This document shows positions 46,582 to 59,444 of a stretch of DNA of 64,000 nt, piece by piece; the first letter of the stretch is position 1, and each line of letters starts with the position of its first letter. The notes beneath the pieces are model-generated. The model did no database searches. It had not been told where the DNA came from and was given only the letters and a program-made list of their open reading frames with translations. Origin of the DNA: Erythroxylum novogranatense (Eukaryota > Streptophyta > Magnoliopsida > Malpighiales > Erythroxylaceae); assembly GCA_029891385.1 (NCBI GenBank), contig CM057231.1, forward strand, positions 70,194,476 to 70,258,475. Direction: 5' to 3'. The position numbers and the translations under genes are program-made.

Positions 46582-48339
46582 GGCGGAGCTAAGAAGCTTT
46601 TAGGTATCTGCTCCTCAAACCCGATCTTAACGCTTACTGCGTCTGGGCGCTGAGGGTAACAGACTTGTTTATATTTTAAAGTCGGACAATAACAATCATC
46701 TCATTTTTCATTAAAAAGAAAGAAAACTAACTCTTTATATTTTAGAGAAATGACAAATTTAATATTAAAAAATCAATTTAATAATTTTTTATCAAATATT
46801 TATCTATTAATAACATCAGCAAAAATAGGGTTTTGAACTAATTTATATAAATTATAAAAATAGTCATTAAATTAAAAATTACAAGATTAATATTTTAAAC
46901 ATGCTCTCTCTGTTTTAAGGTCAACCACATAGCCTCTCAATTAATTTTATTAAATTTATTCCAGGAAAATTTTATATTTTCAAAATTAATCCATCTGTTA
47001 AGTTTTATTATTAATTTTATCGATGCAACACTTTTAATAGACGTGACATTTTAAATAAACAACTATCACATAAAAATAAATTACAAAAATAATATATACC
47101 AAGCATATTAATCAAGTGATTTATTAATTTATCGTATCTACGTATTATTAATTAAATTAAAACACATTTTATTATTTATTAATTTGATAATATTTATTAA
47201 ATTAATATGATCATAAATTAATTATTTTCTTTATTACGTAATAATACTAGTAAGTAAAGTAACTAATTTCATATTGTTATCTATAATTTTGTTTAAAATA
47301 ATTAATAATTAATTGATGCTTATTCTTAATGATTGAAATTTTAGTTTTATTTTATTGATTTGTCATATTTACATATTGTTAGTTAAATAAAATTATAAAT
47401 AAATATGTTATATGTATTATAAATTTATTTTATTAATAGTTGATAATAAATTATTTTATCATATTTTATAATATAGTAATTAGTTTAAATTGATAGTAAA
47501 CTAATTCTTTCATTAAAATTTTATTTTATTATATGATAATACTGAAAATTAGGTGATTAATATGTTATATAACTTATAATGATATAATAATTCTATTCTA
47601 TGTATTATTTATACATTTTATTTATAAATAATTATATATATTTATAAAATTTGTTGGTATCAAGCCAAAGTCTCTCAACGAGGTAAAGTTCTACTTTAAA
47701 AATTCATTGATTAGGTTCATTTAGGGATGTCAATGGGTCGGTCATGACCAAATTATATGACACTGTGGCTGACCGTCCGGGATGAATCGGTCAGAGTTCA
47801 CTTATGGCCCAACAAGTCATGGATATTTTTAAGAAAAAATTAAATACGACATCATTTAGTTAGGTCACAGACTGGACCGAGCCGACCAGTGATCTGTTTA
47901 AATCGGGCTAAAATCGAGCCAAACCAGTTTTATAATCACTAAGTTCTTTAGTTGTCTCTCTATTAATTATGAATTGTCTTAGTATAAGTTTTCTTTAGAC
48001 ACTAAATCTTCTTCGAAATAGATTTTCCAATAAAAAAACTAAATTTGTTTTCAATGTATCTACCTCCGGTACCAATGTTATAATTATTAATAATGAAGAA
48101 ATAGTAATACTAAATTTATGGATGGAATCAAACATGCAGTATTTATAAACAAAAATATTTAGTTATTGAGAAAAAATCAATATATTTTTAATGTCGAATC
48201 AAGATCAACTAAGAAGTCCAATAGCAGCAATATTTGAAATGACAATCCATTAAAAAAAATGCCGATATAACTTTGGGTCCACTATCCCAATCATGATTTT
48301 CCTACCAGAGGGAAATGTCCTTTCTTTTTTGGCCAGTTG
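46582..48339. other. AT-rich intergenic sequence upstream of CTU2
   Basis: Very AT-rich sequence without credible open frames. It should contain the CTU2 promoter in its first few hundred bases, but I see no distinct element. Around 47730-47935 the words 'gggatgtcaatgggtcggtc', 'gaccgagccgaccagt' and 'atcgggctaaaatcgagcc' resemble common plant interspersed repeats, unassigned. Confidence 0.6.
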
Positions 48340-48413
48340 TGGGGAAGGAGGGATTCGAACTCCCAATACCATAGTTCGTAGCCACGTGTTCTAATCCTCT
48401 AAGCCCATCTCGG
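48340..48413 (-). pseudogene. trnR-ACG: decayed plastid-derived trnR-ACG (nuclear plastid DNA)
   Basis: The minus strand matches the plastid tRNA-Arg(ACG) gene through the D arm ('GAGGATTAGAACACG'), anticodon arm ('CGTGGCTACGAACT', anticodon ACG intact) and T arm ('GGGAGTTCGAATCCC'). The 5' acceptor strand and first D-arm bases are altered (CCGAGATGGGCTTA in place of GGGCCTGTAGCTCA), and the 3' acceptor has substitutions, so the stem cannot pair. Most differences are of C/T or G/A type, as expected after transfer to the nucleus. Neighbouring sequence to about 48660 may also be plastid-derived, but I could not place it. Confidence 0.75.
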
Positions 48414-49192
48414 TACTAAGGGTCGATTGATAACCCATAGCGGAAGGCATTCTACCCAATAAGGCAGATACTTCAGATCATGCTTTTACGAAACGAAAGA
48501 CAAACTTGGGATTTGTAATCCCATATAAGATCAATTCATGATCATGGGATACTCAAATATTCAATATGATTTCACAAGATCTAGTTTCGTTCAAAGAAGG
48601 GATTCCATGAAGGGATCTTCTTATCAATCCAGAGATCATTTTAATTCCATTACCAAAATCTTTTAAAACTATATATTTTGATTGCTTAGGTTCCCCGACA
48701 CCTAAAATCTATATGCTTTTTCCAACTTCCTCGACACGTAAAAATTCATTATCTTTTTCCAACTTCCTAATCTTTAGACTCTAAATTGTGTGTCTTTTGT
48801 TGAATGATAAAGCCTTAAAAACCTTAAAAGTGGATAACAAAGTGGCATTTCTAAAATAATAATAAATGTGAAAGAAACAAGGATTTTGGAGCTATTGGGC
48901 CATTATCTTAAGGAAGATTTAGAAAGAAAGAAGGCTAATAAAAACACAAAGAAATCTGCACAAATAAAACAACTGAAACTTATATGATGAGAGATATGAA
49001 AGCTATCAAAATTTTCTCCCAACCTCTTGGTCTGTAACTAGTAAAGAAATAAAAATAAAACATTAAAATCCTTATTCATTTTATTGTTTTTACGTGATGG
49101 TTATATTTCCTACAAATAAGTTAGATTCTCTCCACAATTCTAGTTTTTAGAAGCTTACATTACCTTCTTGTGCTTCTATTTTTTTTATTTAA

Positions 49193-50102
49193 TGTGAACC
49201 TTAAGCTAAAAACTACCTAAGACCCTAATCACAAGGCCCTAGGATCATCTTCAGTTCAAGAAAGGAAACTTGATTCAAACCAAATCAACTTATTAGAACC
49301 AAAGTTATCATAATTTTGATCACTACAAGTGGCCTTGGTAAGATTAGATTAAATTCTTGTTGAAGAACCAAGACGAAATTAGCACAAAATTACATAAAAC
49401 CCTCAAATTAATTTCTACACTTATGATGTTAGAAATGCATCATTAAGCTAACTTTTTATAGGCATAAAATTCCTAGGAACTATAATCCTAAAAGGAAAAG
49501 AAAACTAGAGTCCTAAAGGAACTTTCCTTAGCAAGTGTATAAGGATTCAAACACTAACTACTAATACTACTTTAACTATGCTAGGAATCCTATTTCAATT
49601 CATGTCCTTAATGTCATGCGGAATCCTAATCAAAGGAACCATAATTAGATAAATTAACCTCATAACAAGTCCTAACCCAAATATTAGCAAACTAGAAAAT
49701 AATAATAGCATGGTTTGGGCTTTGTTATTAAGTTATAGCCTAATTCCAATAAAAAACATGCTAACTAATAACACAAAACAAACTAAATCCCTTAAATGTA
49801 TCATAATTATGTGATTGGGCTCCAATTAACTCAAAATAAGTAGCCCAAGTTATTAAACATTCTCCAAACCTTGTTATTCATGTATTAAGCATATTTCATC
49901 TTCAATAACATGTAAAAAAATGATTAATCTTAGCAATGCAACTAATTCATTTTGAACAGCCTCCTTTTCTTGCATCTCCATGATTAATCCATGTAAAGCT
50001 ATATTCATGCATTTGGCCTTTGCCCTAGTCATTAGACTTCTACTTTTTTGCAAATGATCATAAGAACGGTTGGAAATAGGTGCTAGTGCAAGTTGATCAT
50101 CA
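49193..50102 (-). repeat. 3' LTR of gypsy element 3 (about 910 bp)
   Basis: Matches 55527-56474 in order along its length (for example 'cctaggat', 'ggaaacttga', 'accaaagttat', 'ggcataaaat', 'gccttgtt', 'tgcaactaatt' words) with heavy divergence. The minus-strand start TGATGATCAAC follows a purine tract (AGAGGGAGGGA, 50103-50113). No target duplication is recognisable. Confidence 0.75.
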
Positions 50103-50264
50103 TCCCTCCCTCTACAAAAGGATTCGTCCTCAAATCACCTACATTATACAAAGATAAATCAGCAACATTAAAGTAGTACACACATTACCTTAACGTTGGA
50201 AATCTTGTTTGTAGACATTGTCATTAATCTTCTTCAACACTTAAAAATGTTCATGTCTCCTAGG

Positions 50265-50594
50265 CTATAACTTAGACTTCCTTTGAGCATAAAACCTCTC
50301 CTTATACATATCAACCCAAACCCAATCTCTAAGTTTAAAAACAATCTTTATGCATCCCTTATTAGCTTTCCTGGCATATTGTCCATTTTTTCTCTCTATG
50401 TTAACACGACCCTTAGCATACAAATCTCTAACAAAATCTGCTTTATGCTTACCATCTAAATTAGTATGTTCATTAGTAAGAAAAGGTAAGATATCCAAAA
50501 GAGTTAAAAGATTAAATCCATACACAATTTTAAAAGGAGAATAAGAGATACTATAATAAACCGACCAATTATATGTAAACCCAACATACAACAA
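50265..50594 (-). pseudogene. gypsy 3 integrase C-terminal part
   Basis: A 109-residue frame: 'YSPFKIVYGFNLLTLLDILP' (end of the integrase core), then 'RVNIERKNGQYARKANKG' and 'FKLRDWVWVDMYKERF', the GPY/F-side linker typical of this gypsy group. The upstream core is out of frame and stop-filled. Confidence 0.8.
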
Positions 50595-52714
50595 ATATTT
50601 TCACATTTTAAGTTTTTTAGTGATAATACGTACTAAAGTAGTAAATGCCATATTAACTACTACAGTTTGTCCATCCATTTAAGGATGTGCAACAATAAAA
50701 AGAAAAGTTAGTTATTAACTTTTCTACAAAGTCTGCCAAAATGACTTAAAACTTAACATGTAATATTGTAATAGGCAATCCATATAAGCATACTATTTTC
50801 CTAAAGAAAAATCAATAATATGTGTTACATTGTTATTTTTAGAACATGCAATGAAATGCATCACCATCAACTCGACAATAACAAATATGTTATCCCTACC
50901 ACTTTGAGTCTTATGTAAACCTAATACAAAATCCATAGATATGTCAATCCAAGGCTAATTAGGTATAGGTAAGTACTTTAAGATTTTGCTTACTTACATG
51001 TTATAGAATTATCACAAATAGATTGCTTATCATGTTTCATATTAGGCTAACAAAAATGTTCATTCAATATATCTAAAGTCTTTCACATACCAAAATGTCT
51101 CATTAAGCCACCTCTATAAGTCTGTCTAACTGGCAATTTATGCAAAGAACATATAGGTATTCATAATTTATCTTTCTTAAGTAAAAACCCATCATGACTA
51201 TAATACTCACCATATACACACTTAAAACATGCATTCCACGCTTAGCTTATATGATCATCATTAACTTACAAATTTTTAATAAACTTAAAGCCAAGTAATT
51301 TAGTTTACAATGCAATAAGCAATGTTTACCTTCTAGGTAATGCATCAGTTACAACATTTGCCTTTCCATTATTGTACTCATATATAAGGAAACATCTTAA
51401 TAAACTCCAATCATTTAGCAGGTCTTTTATTATGCTTACCTTGGGACTTCAAAAACTTTAAGCTCTCATAATTAGAATGGATTGTACATTCCTTCGGTCG
51501 CAAATAGTGTTACCATGTTTGTAGAGTTCTTACTAATGCATAAGCTCCTTATCACAGGTAGGATCATTTGATGCCTCCCCATTTAGCTTTTCACTAAAGT
51601 AAACAATTAGTTTGGAATTCTGCATCAAAACAACCCATATACCAGTTCTAGATGCATCACATTCAACCTTAGAAGCTCTTTCAAAATTAGGGAAGAAATA
51701 ATAAAGGTGCATTAGTCAATTTATTTTTCAAAGTATTAAAAGCTTTTAAATGCACATCATCCCACTTAAACAGGACATTCTTTTTAACAAGTTCATTTAA
51801 AGGTGTTGTAATAAAACTAAATTCTTTACTCTCTATAAAAACTTACTAATCTATGAAAACTCCTTATCTCATTAGGATTCCTAGGTGTAGGCCAACCCTT
51901 AATTTCCTTAACCTTATCTTCATCTACACTTTAACCATATGAACGCATAATAAAACAAAGAAAAACAATGGATTCTATGCAAAATGTACCTTATTAAGAT
52001 TATCATACAATTAATGCTCCCTTTACACACAAAAAATTAACATCCAAATTCTTACTATACACTAAAATACGATCAAAGTATAAAACAACAAATTTTCCAA
52101 TGAAAGAATTCATAATATGATTCATTAAACTCATAAAGGTGTTTGGTGCATTAGGTAAACCAAACGGTATCACTAACTAATCATATAAACCATATTTTAT
52201 CTTTAAAATATTTTTCCCTTCATCGTCTTCTTTCATGCAAATTTGAGAATAACTATTGTTTAAATCAATTTTTAAAATGCATACAAACTATGTAATTCGT
52301 TAAACATAGCATATTAAACTAGAGGTTACCAAAGAATCATGCATAGCACTAAATAGGGAGTCACCGCTGATCCAATTTATTGTAATCAATTAGTTAACAT
52401 GTTGGTTAACCCTATTCTGAAACATGGAAAAAATCAATGGCTTATCCAATTATCTATCGAGCGATGAGGGCCCCAATTAGTAGAAAAAAAACCCACAACT
52501 CCTTGGGGATTCTTTATCTTTTGAGTTGTTTTGTCAGATGGGTTGCTCAAGATCTTTGGTCTCTACCCAGACCTGATGAAAAAAATGGTGACCTAGGATA
52601 AGATCTATACATTACAACAGTTTTGTTGATGGCTTGATAATCTACACACATGCACGATGTTCCATCTTTCTTTAGAAACAAAATCACATGAACTAAATAT
52701 GGACTAAGACTCTC

Positions 52715-52969
52715 CTATATGAATCCCTTTTGCACTAACTTATCCACTTGCCTTCGAATCTCCTTTGTCTCCTTAATTGGTTCTATAGGTTGGTTTATTA
52801 TTGAATTATAAATAACATAATCTATTTGGTGTTTTATACCTCTTAAAGGAGCTAAATTATACGATATTTCTTCATAAAACAGATCTAAAAAATCTTGTAA
52901 TAAAGAAATAATCAAACTAGGTAAACTAGTGCTAAGATCGTTAGTTATAAAACTAGCATCCTTATACAA
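52715..52969 (-). pseudogene. gypsy 3 pre-RT linker and RT start
   Basis: Reads 'LLQDFLDLFYEEISYNLAPL' and 'RGIKHQIDYV', the linker before RT, and 'EIRRQVDKLVQKGFI' leading into the polymerase. The RT continues downstream (to about 51400) only as fragments. Confidence 0.75.
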
Positions 52970-53960
52970 AAAAAATTAATGTGTCCAATGCACAAGGCTT
53001 CCTACTTTGTAAGGGTTTGAGGAGGGTCATCTATGTATGCAACCTTCCCCATATATTTTTCTTTACAAAGACATTGTTTATGTGATTTGAACTTGTGACT
53101 TTCTAGTCACAAAGGAACAAATTTTATCGCCGTCTCTAAGGTTCTCCTCTAAAGGACAAGTAATTGTTGCCTTCATAACATACCACCTTTAATCTCACTA
53201 CAACTAGCAAAGGCATAAACTCTCTTACTTTTCTCTCCATCTTACGATCTATACCCTATATTTTTTTCACTTTCTTATGCACTTTCACTTTTTTTATCAC
53301 TCTTTTCTTTTTACTTGAGTGCTCACTTGTTTTTCTCTCATCTTGCACCCTTTAGCTATCATAATCTACTTCCTATGGTTTTAAATGTGTTAACATAATA
53401 TTTTTGTTATTCATTACAAAAGAATATCTATTCTTGTACCCATTATGAGTAATTTTCCTATCAAACTGTCACAGACATCTTAATAGTATATGACTAGCAT
53501 CCATTGGTACCATATGGCAAATAACTTCATCCTTATAATTGCCAATAAAGAATGCTAATAACACCTACTTTATCACCTTAATTTCTCCACATTTATTCAG
53601 CCATTGTAGCTAAAATGATTTAAGATGCTTTAATGTAGCCAAATTCATCCTTCCTACTAAACCAATAATCAAGTTACATACCTTGCTCTTCACATGGCAC
53701 CTAGTATGAAAGATATGCTAAAATTGGACCTCATTACCATCCTCCTTAAGTTATATGTTAAAAGCATGCCTAATAACTACCATACCTCCACAAACGGGTA
53801 CATCAACATCAATATAATTCTCCAATTATGATATCTCATCATCACTTAAACTAACAATTGCTATGTCTCTATTATATATTATAATTATAACTATTTTATT
53901 CAGACAATGAGAAGCAATATGTTGGGCACCTAAAACACTTAACATTACATGACTTAGAAG

Positions 53961-54495
53961 TTAATAAAATTTCAGTTTTACCTTTGGAAACATCATTGAA
54001 ATCCTTTGTGTTGACATCTTCTCTTGGTTTTGAAGCAGATTTGTTATCCTTCTAATTTGACTTCCACAAAGTGCTAGAAGTTGAGCCATATTGGAAGCAT
54101 CCTTAGACTTTAATTTCCTTTCCAATTTAATAGCTTCATACAGCAAATCCTCCATCTCTATATAATGTTACAACTCTACCATATCAATTAGGTTTTTATT
54201 TAAGACACTAATAAATATAACCATAATCACTTCACATTTCATTATAGTAATCCTCTATGCTTATAAAACCTTATTTCAACCTTTGCAAATTTTTACATAA
54301 GTCCCTATAATAATGGCCAGGTATGAACCTTTTATGAATCACTGTCTTCATATCTTCTAAAGAACAAAAAGGTCTCTCAGTATTTCTAGACCTATGATTC
54401 ACAAATTGATCCCACCAAATACTAGCATAATCAATAAACTCAATCATTACTATTTTAACCTTCTTTTCTTTGGAGTAATTATGACAAGCAAACAT
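53961..54495 (-). pseudogene. gypsy 3 gag fragments
   Basis: 'FIDYASIWWDQFVNHRSRN' and 'MKTVIHKRFIPGHYYRDLC' (54495-54271) match the capsid region of plant gypsy Gag. 'MEDLLYEAIKLERKLKSK' (54155 onward) is the downstream part before the zinc knuckle, which is not readable. Confidence 0.75.
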
Positions 54496-55526
54496 ATGTT
54501 CTATCTTTCTCTCCTATACCAATTATAGTTCAAGACCATTCTTCCTTTCAGAGGTAGGGATTTTCATATTAATACTTCCTAAATTATTATCTCGCTTTGA
54601 AACAACCCTTTTCCCTTCCTAGAACTAGTCTCATCATAATTATAAGCCTCCTCTTCCTCCTTCTCAAATTTGTGTTTCTTAAAGAATTTAATTTTGGATA
54701 AGGACTTTTAAATTATCCAATTTCATGTTTATAACCTTCAATTGGTCTTAGATTGCCTTCATGAACAACTTGAGATCGAGTTCTGTATCATCTCCGCCAC
54801 TACTTATATTTAAGTTGGCAAAGAAATTTTCAGTAGCAAAGATTGTCTTTTCTCACAAGTCCCTTACATGTTTAAACTTGAGATAAGGTTACTTATTCCC
54901 TCATATTTTGCTCAACTTTAGCTTTTCTCAATGATGTCCTCACCACTCATACCTTTTACCGCTCATTTTCTCCTTATAAGTCCTTTAAGAAAAACTCTAT
55001 CAATTGTCCTAGAAAAACAATAAGCAACAATGGGGTTTATAACTTTGGTTGATGAAAATTGGATTGATAAGAAAGTACAAAGGAAGCAAAATCAACAAGA
55101 AGGTAGCAAGGAAGAATTAACGCTAAGAATAGGTTAACAAAATCAACAAGAAGGTAAAAAAGAATAAAGTAAAACAAAGAATCTCTTTTAAAACTAGAAA
55201 AGGAATAGAATTTATGTTTTGGTCCACAATTTTGATTTTTTCTTTTTTCTTTTTCCTTTATCTTTTCTTTTTTTGATATTATATATGTATATAATATATA
55301 TACACACACATTGCAAACTAACTCAAAAACATAAGAGAAAAGAGAACGTAGTAACTTTGATTGAGGAAGGACGTATAAAGTGAATGCTAAATTGAAAAGA
55401 AATTAAGGATAGAAAGACTTGGATAGATAGATGATGAAAGACACAATCATAAATAAGAATACAGGAAACAAACAATTAAAGATAGATAGCACCTAATTTT
55501 AAAAGCCAAAGCTCTAATACCAAATA

Positions 55527-56474
55527 TTGCAAACCTTGGGCTAAAAATCATCTAAAACCCAAATCATAAGGAATTAGAACCCTAGGATTGTCTTCAAATC
55601 ATGCAAGGAAACTTGACCCTGACCAAATCCGTTGATCATAACCAAAGTTATAAAAATTTTGATCGCCACAAGTTGCCTTGATAAGATCATATTAAGTTCT
55701 TATTAAAGAACCAAAAGGAATTCTCAAAAAACATAAAGAAAACTCTCAAATTGATTTATATATTAACAATGGATGAATTACATCAATAAGAAAACATTTT
55801 ATAGGCATAAAATCCCTAAAAACTATAATCCTAGAAGAAAAGGAAAACTAAAGTCCTAAAGGAACATGTCTTATCAAGTGTAGTAGAGATTCAAATACTA
55901 ACTAGTAATACTACTTTAACTATGACTCCAGGAATCCTATTTCAATCCATATCCTTAATGTCACAGGGGATCCTAAATAGGTTGTAAATTTAGGGAATCC
56001 CAATTACGCTAGAAATTAACTATATAATAAGTACTAACCCAAATAGGAAAGTAGAAAATAACTACAAAACAATAATAATATGGTTTGGGCTTTATAATTA
56101 AATAAGTTATAGCCTAATTACAATAAATCATGTTGACTAATAACACAAAACAAAATAAAGCCCTTAAATGCAATTTAATAAAACAAATTAGGCTCTATTT
56201 AACTCAAAATAAGTGGCCTAGGCTGTTAGACATTCTCCAAGCCTTGTTCCCCATGTATTAAGCATATTCCATCTTTAATAACATGTAAAGAAGTGGTTAA
56301 TCTTAGCAATGCAATTAATTGATCTTGAACAACCTCATTTTATTACATCTCTATAATTAATCCTCGCAAAGCTATCATCATACATTTGGTCTTTGTCCTA
56401 GTTATTAGATCTCCAATTCTTTGCAAACAGTTATAAGAATGATTGAAAATAAGTGATGGTGTAATCTGATCTCA
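55527..56474 (-). repeat. 5' LTR of gypsy element 3 (about 948 bp)
   Basis: Partner of 49193-50102. Its inner edge abuts the PBS at 55511-55522. The stretch beyond (56475-57558) has no gene; it contains a 42-bp direct duplication near 57018-57080 ('atgttaggagaaattcacac' / 'atgttgggagaaattcacac'). Confidence 0.7.
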
Positions 56475-57017
56475 ATCATTCCTCCATTAGGCATCAACAA
56501 AATTTCATTTTCTTTTAGGATATGAAAGTGTTAAAAGAGGTCAACATAACAAAAAAAAACATTGATATATGGAAAAAAAATAGCCAAGTAACTATATAAA
56601 GAAACAAGCTTGATTTTTCAATAGAAGACCAAAAGGGGATTTTGGGTATCAGGAAAGATGGAAAAGCTTATGGATTTTTGGGTGTTAGGGAGTCTAAGCA
56701 AATCTTGATTTAAGGATTGTTAAAATTTATTTTTAATTTATAAAAACAAAGCAATATAATTTAGGTCTAAAAATTAACGTATTAAAAAGCTCACAATATG
56801 TAAAAAATATTGATTGTGGCATGCCACATCATTGTCTATAAGGTGAGAATTGTATAACTGACATGTTGTGTGTCACATACTAACGAACCTGTGATGGAGA
56901 TCTATCAGAAACCTAATCAATCTATGTATTTGGGTGAAAATTGTATCAATTTGCAAATTTTGGAGTGTAAATTAATACTAGAGATAATAATAGCAATTAT
57001 CGTAGACTTTTTATAAA

Positions 57018-57085
57018 ATGTTAGGAGAAATTCACACTTTTCCATTACAAAATGTTGGGAGAAATTCACACTTTTCCATACATTT
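57018..57085. repeat. short tandem duplication (about 35-42 bp, two units)
   Basis: 'atgttaggagaaattcacacttttcca' (first 20 bases compared) recurs immediately as 'atgttgggagaaattcacac'. The open frame across it (57018-57221) is short and has no relatives I recognise. Confidence 0.8.
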
Positions 57086-57867
57086 ATTATCACAACATTC
57101 CATGACTAAACACAAATGTAAAAATTATAAATACATTCATATAGGAATAGTAAAAGTAGGAATAAAACATTTAATAAAAGAAGGACCAAACATGTCAATA
57201 TTAATAGGACTAAGATTTTAGGTTCTATGACTTTTAATATTCTCTTTTGAATGTAGAAAAATTCAACCTTTGCAATTACGCTGTCTCTTTTTATTGCCAT
57301 CCAAATCTTACAATTTCCTTTAGGGATAAATATGTTTTATATTCCTTGGTATATGGCATAAAAACCCATAATTACAAGATAAATATAGGTTCAAATCCTT
57401 TTAACATTAATTTATAAAAGCCGTCACAAAGTTATGAATACAACATTTTCCTTAGAAGTTCTAATACATGGTCAAAAAGTTAAAATCTTATTTTTACAAA
57501 TTTATTTAATAAAATTAAATATTGTAGTACTAAGATCAGTTAAATGAAATGTTATAACTGTTGGACCCCGAACTTTCGGTGGAAATTAGAAAATTGAAAT
57601 ACAAATTCAATGAGTGTTTTGTATATGAATTGTGTTATAGATGCCTTTTTCCTTAAGAAAATTTATGAGAAAAGAATTGATTAGTTTTGATGACTTCAAT
57701 AATTGAGTAGATCTGTGTGGATTATGAGAGTAAAATGAACTAGTTGACTGAAATGGAAGTTGAAAAGTAAGAAATAATTAGTGAAAGTGTTATATTTTGA
57801 AGAAAATAGAAAGTTTGATTTGAAAGTTGACTTTTTGATTTAGGCAGAATTTAAGGAAATGATCTTC

Positions 57868-58704
57868 ATGAAATTGTAGCTTATGTTGAGAGCTTTTCGT
57901 AGCCATAAAGTATGATATTTTTCGATAACGGGATTGAAAGTTATGATCTTTGAAAGTTAAGTGTATTTTGCTTTGGTTTTGAAAAATGCTCTAAGTGTAA
58001 GATTGTATATGTTGTGTTTTGAGGCGATTTCCGTACTGATGTGGTTTGAATTGGAGTAAATGGTCTACATGAAAGTTATAGAGAATTTGAATAGCTTTAA
58101 AATGATGTATAATATGCGATTCTTGGTTGTGGAGGTTGAAAGATATGATAATGTGAAATTTGGATATTGCTTAGGTGATTGCTATCAGGGCAGAAACTTC
58201 GATTGAAAAATTAACTTAGCTAGAGGTTGAAGTTGCTTTGGAGTCCTTCATGAACATTGTAGAGATTGTTTTATCTTTCCATTGATATAAAGCACGAAAA
58301 TATTGGACAAGGGAGTAGAAAGTTATGATTGTTAGAAGTTTTGATACTGTTTAGTGTGAAGCTGATCGACCAATCACTTTGTGTGGAGTTTTTGACCCAT
58401 TTAGAGGTCGGTCTGATTTTTAAGGCCTTAATGAAAGTTGTAGAGGGTTATTTTACCTTTCTATAGACATCGAGTTTGTCAAATTTGGAGTTCTGGTTCA
58501 AACGTTATGATGTTTTCAAGTTGAGGTACTGTGTTAAGTTTTGAGGAGATTATCGATCGGTTATTTTTGAGCTCATTTTTGACCCCTTTAAAGACTGATC
58601 TTGTTTGTGAGTCCTTCTTGAAAATTGTAGATCTCTCTTTTATCTTTCCAACGGTACCAATTTTGTCCAATTTGGAGCTCGGAGTCAAAAGTTATGAGAG
58701 TTGG
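57868..58704 (+). repeat. about 182-bp tandem array, five diverged units
   Basis: Units contain 'atgaa(a)gttgtag(a)', a 'ttta(t/c)ctttc' tract, 'caatttggagctc' and 'aaagttatga'. Starts are near 57868, 58066, 58247, 58429 and 58613, that is 181-198 bp apart. Divergence is highest on the left. Confidence 0.75.
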
Positions 58705-58730
58705 AAGTTTAAAGGTCGTATTGGGTGCCG

Positions 58731-58830
58731 GCCGACCTCTGTTGGCCGACCTCTGTTGGCCGACCGATCTCTGTTGGCCGACCGATCTTCGTTCTGGCCG
58801 AGCTTTGATTTTCTGGCCGAGCTCTGACCT
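58731..58830 (+). repeat. GC-rich 'ggccgacc' cassette
   Basis: Short repeats 'tctgttggccgacc(gatc)' and 'tctggccgagct' lie between the last 182-bp unit ('aaaagttatgagagttgg') and 'ggccataacttcttc'. This is the place held by the palindromic cassette at 26198-26356 in the other family-B LTR. Confidence 0.8.
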
Positions 58831-58859
58831 CCCTTCACTCTTTTGGCCATAACTTCTTC

Positions 58860-58945
58860 GTCCGACATCCGATCGATATGATTCATTTTAGAAATTAAAT
58901 TAGAGAGATGGGGCTACAAATGTTATGAAGGAGCAGAGCTATAAT
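58860..58945 (+). repeat. 190-bp array, part left of the nested LTR
   Basis: The sequence 'attagagagatggggctac' to 'gaaggagcagagctataat' is the 3' part of a 190-bp unit. It continues at 61572 after removal of the solo LTR and one copy of ataat. Confidence 0.85.
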
Positions 58946-59435
58946 TGTAACATCTCGTTACTGTTAGCTAGGGCATTATGGTAATATTGGGTCAGACTGA
59001 TAGGTTTCATTGCATTCACTGATTGAGCATGTTACTGGCCTCTAATTATATAGGAACAGGTTTATCGCATATGCATTTATTCATAGGTACATGTATTCAT
59101 GATTTTTCGGTATTTGATTGTGAGCATGGACTGACTGAACTGACTGGATCGTGATTCATTGAGGAATTAGGAGTAATTGGGTTCAAATAATTGATTTAGA
59201 ATAGTTTAAGAGTGATTGGCAATTGATAGTGACTTATAGGAAATTTTCTGGAAATTCGGGAGAAAATGCCCGAACCGGAAATTTTCGAGTGACAGACCGA
59301 TTGACCGTATGGTACTGAAAGAATTGTCCAATGGCAATGAAAAAATTAGAGTTATACCGTTAGGAAATTAAAACAAAAATGTTGAGCCATTGAAATTTAG
59401 AGACTAAAATTTGAACTGATTTGGAGACCTATGTC

Positions 59436-59444
59436 TATAAATAG
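59436..59444 (+). promoter_or_regulatory. TATA box of the family-A solo LTR
   Basis: TATAAATAG, about 490 bp into the LTR, placed like the TATA box at 8609 in the related LTR. Confidence 0.55.

Larger units (their letters stand above)
49193..56474 (-). mobile_element. Ty3/gypsy retrotransposon 3, very decayed, 7.3 kb
   Basis: Minus-strand element bounded by about 910- and 948-bp LTRs, with the PBS TGGTATTAGAGC (complement of 55511-55522) one base from the Met consensus. Gag remnants lie at 53961-54495, the RT start near 52715-52969, RT/RNase H words through 51400-52650, and integrase between 50265 and about 51100. All frames are riddled with stops, and the AT content is high, consistent with long-term C-to-T decay. 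Confidence 0.8.
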
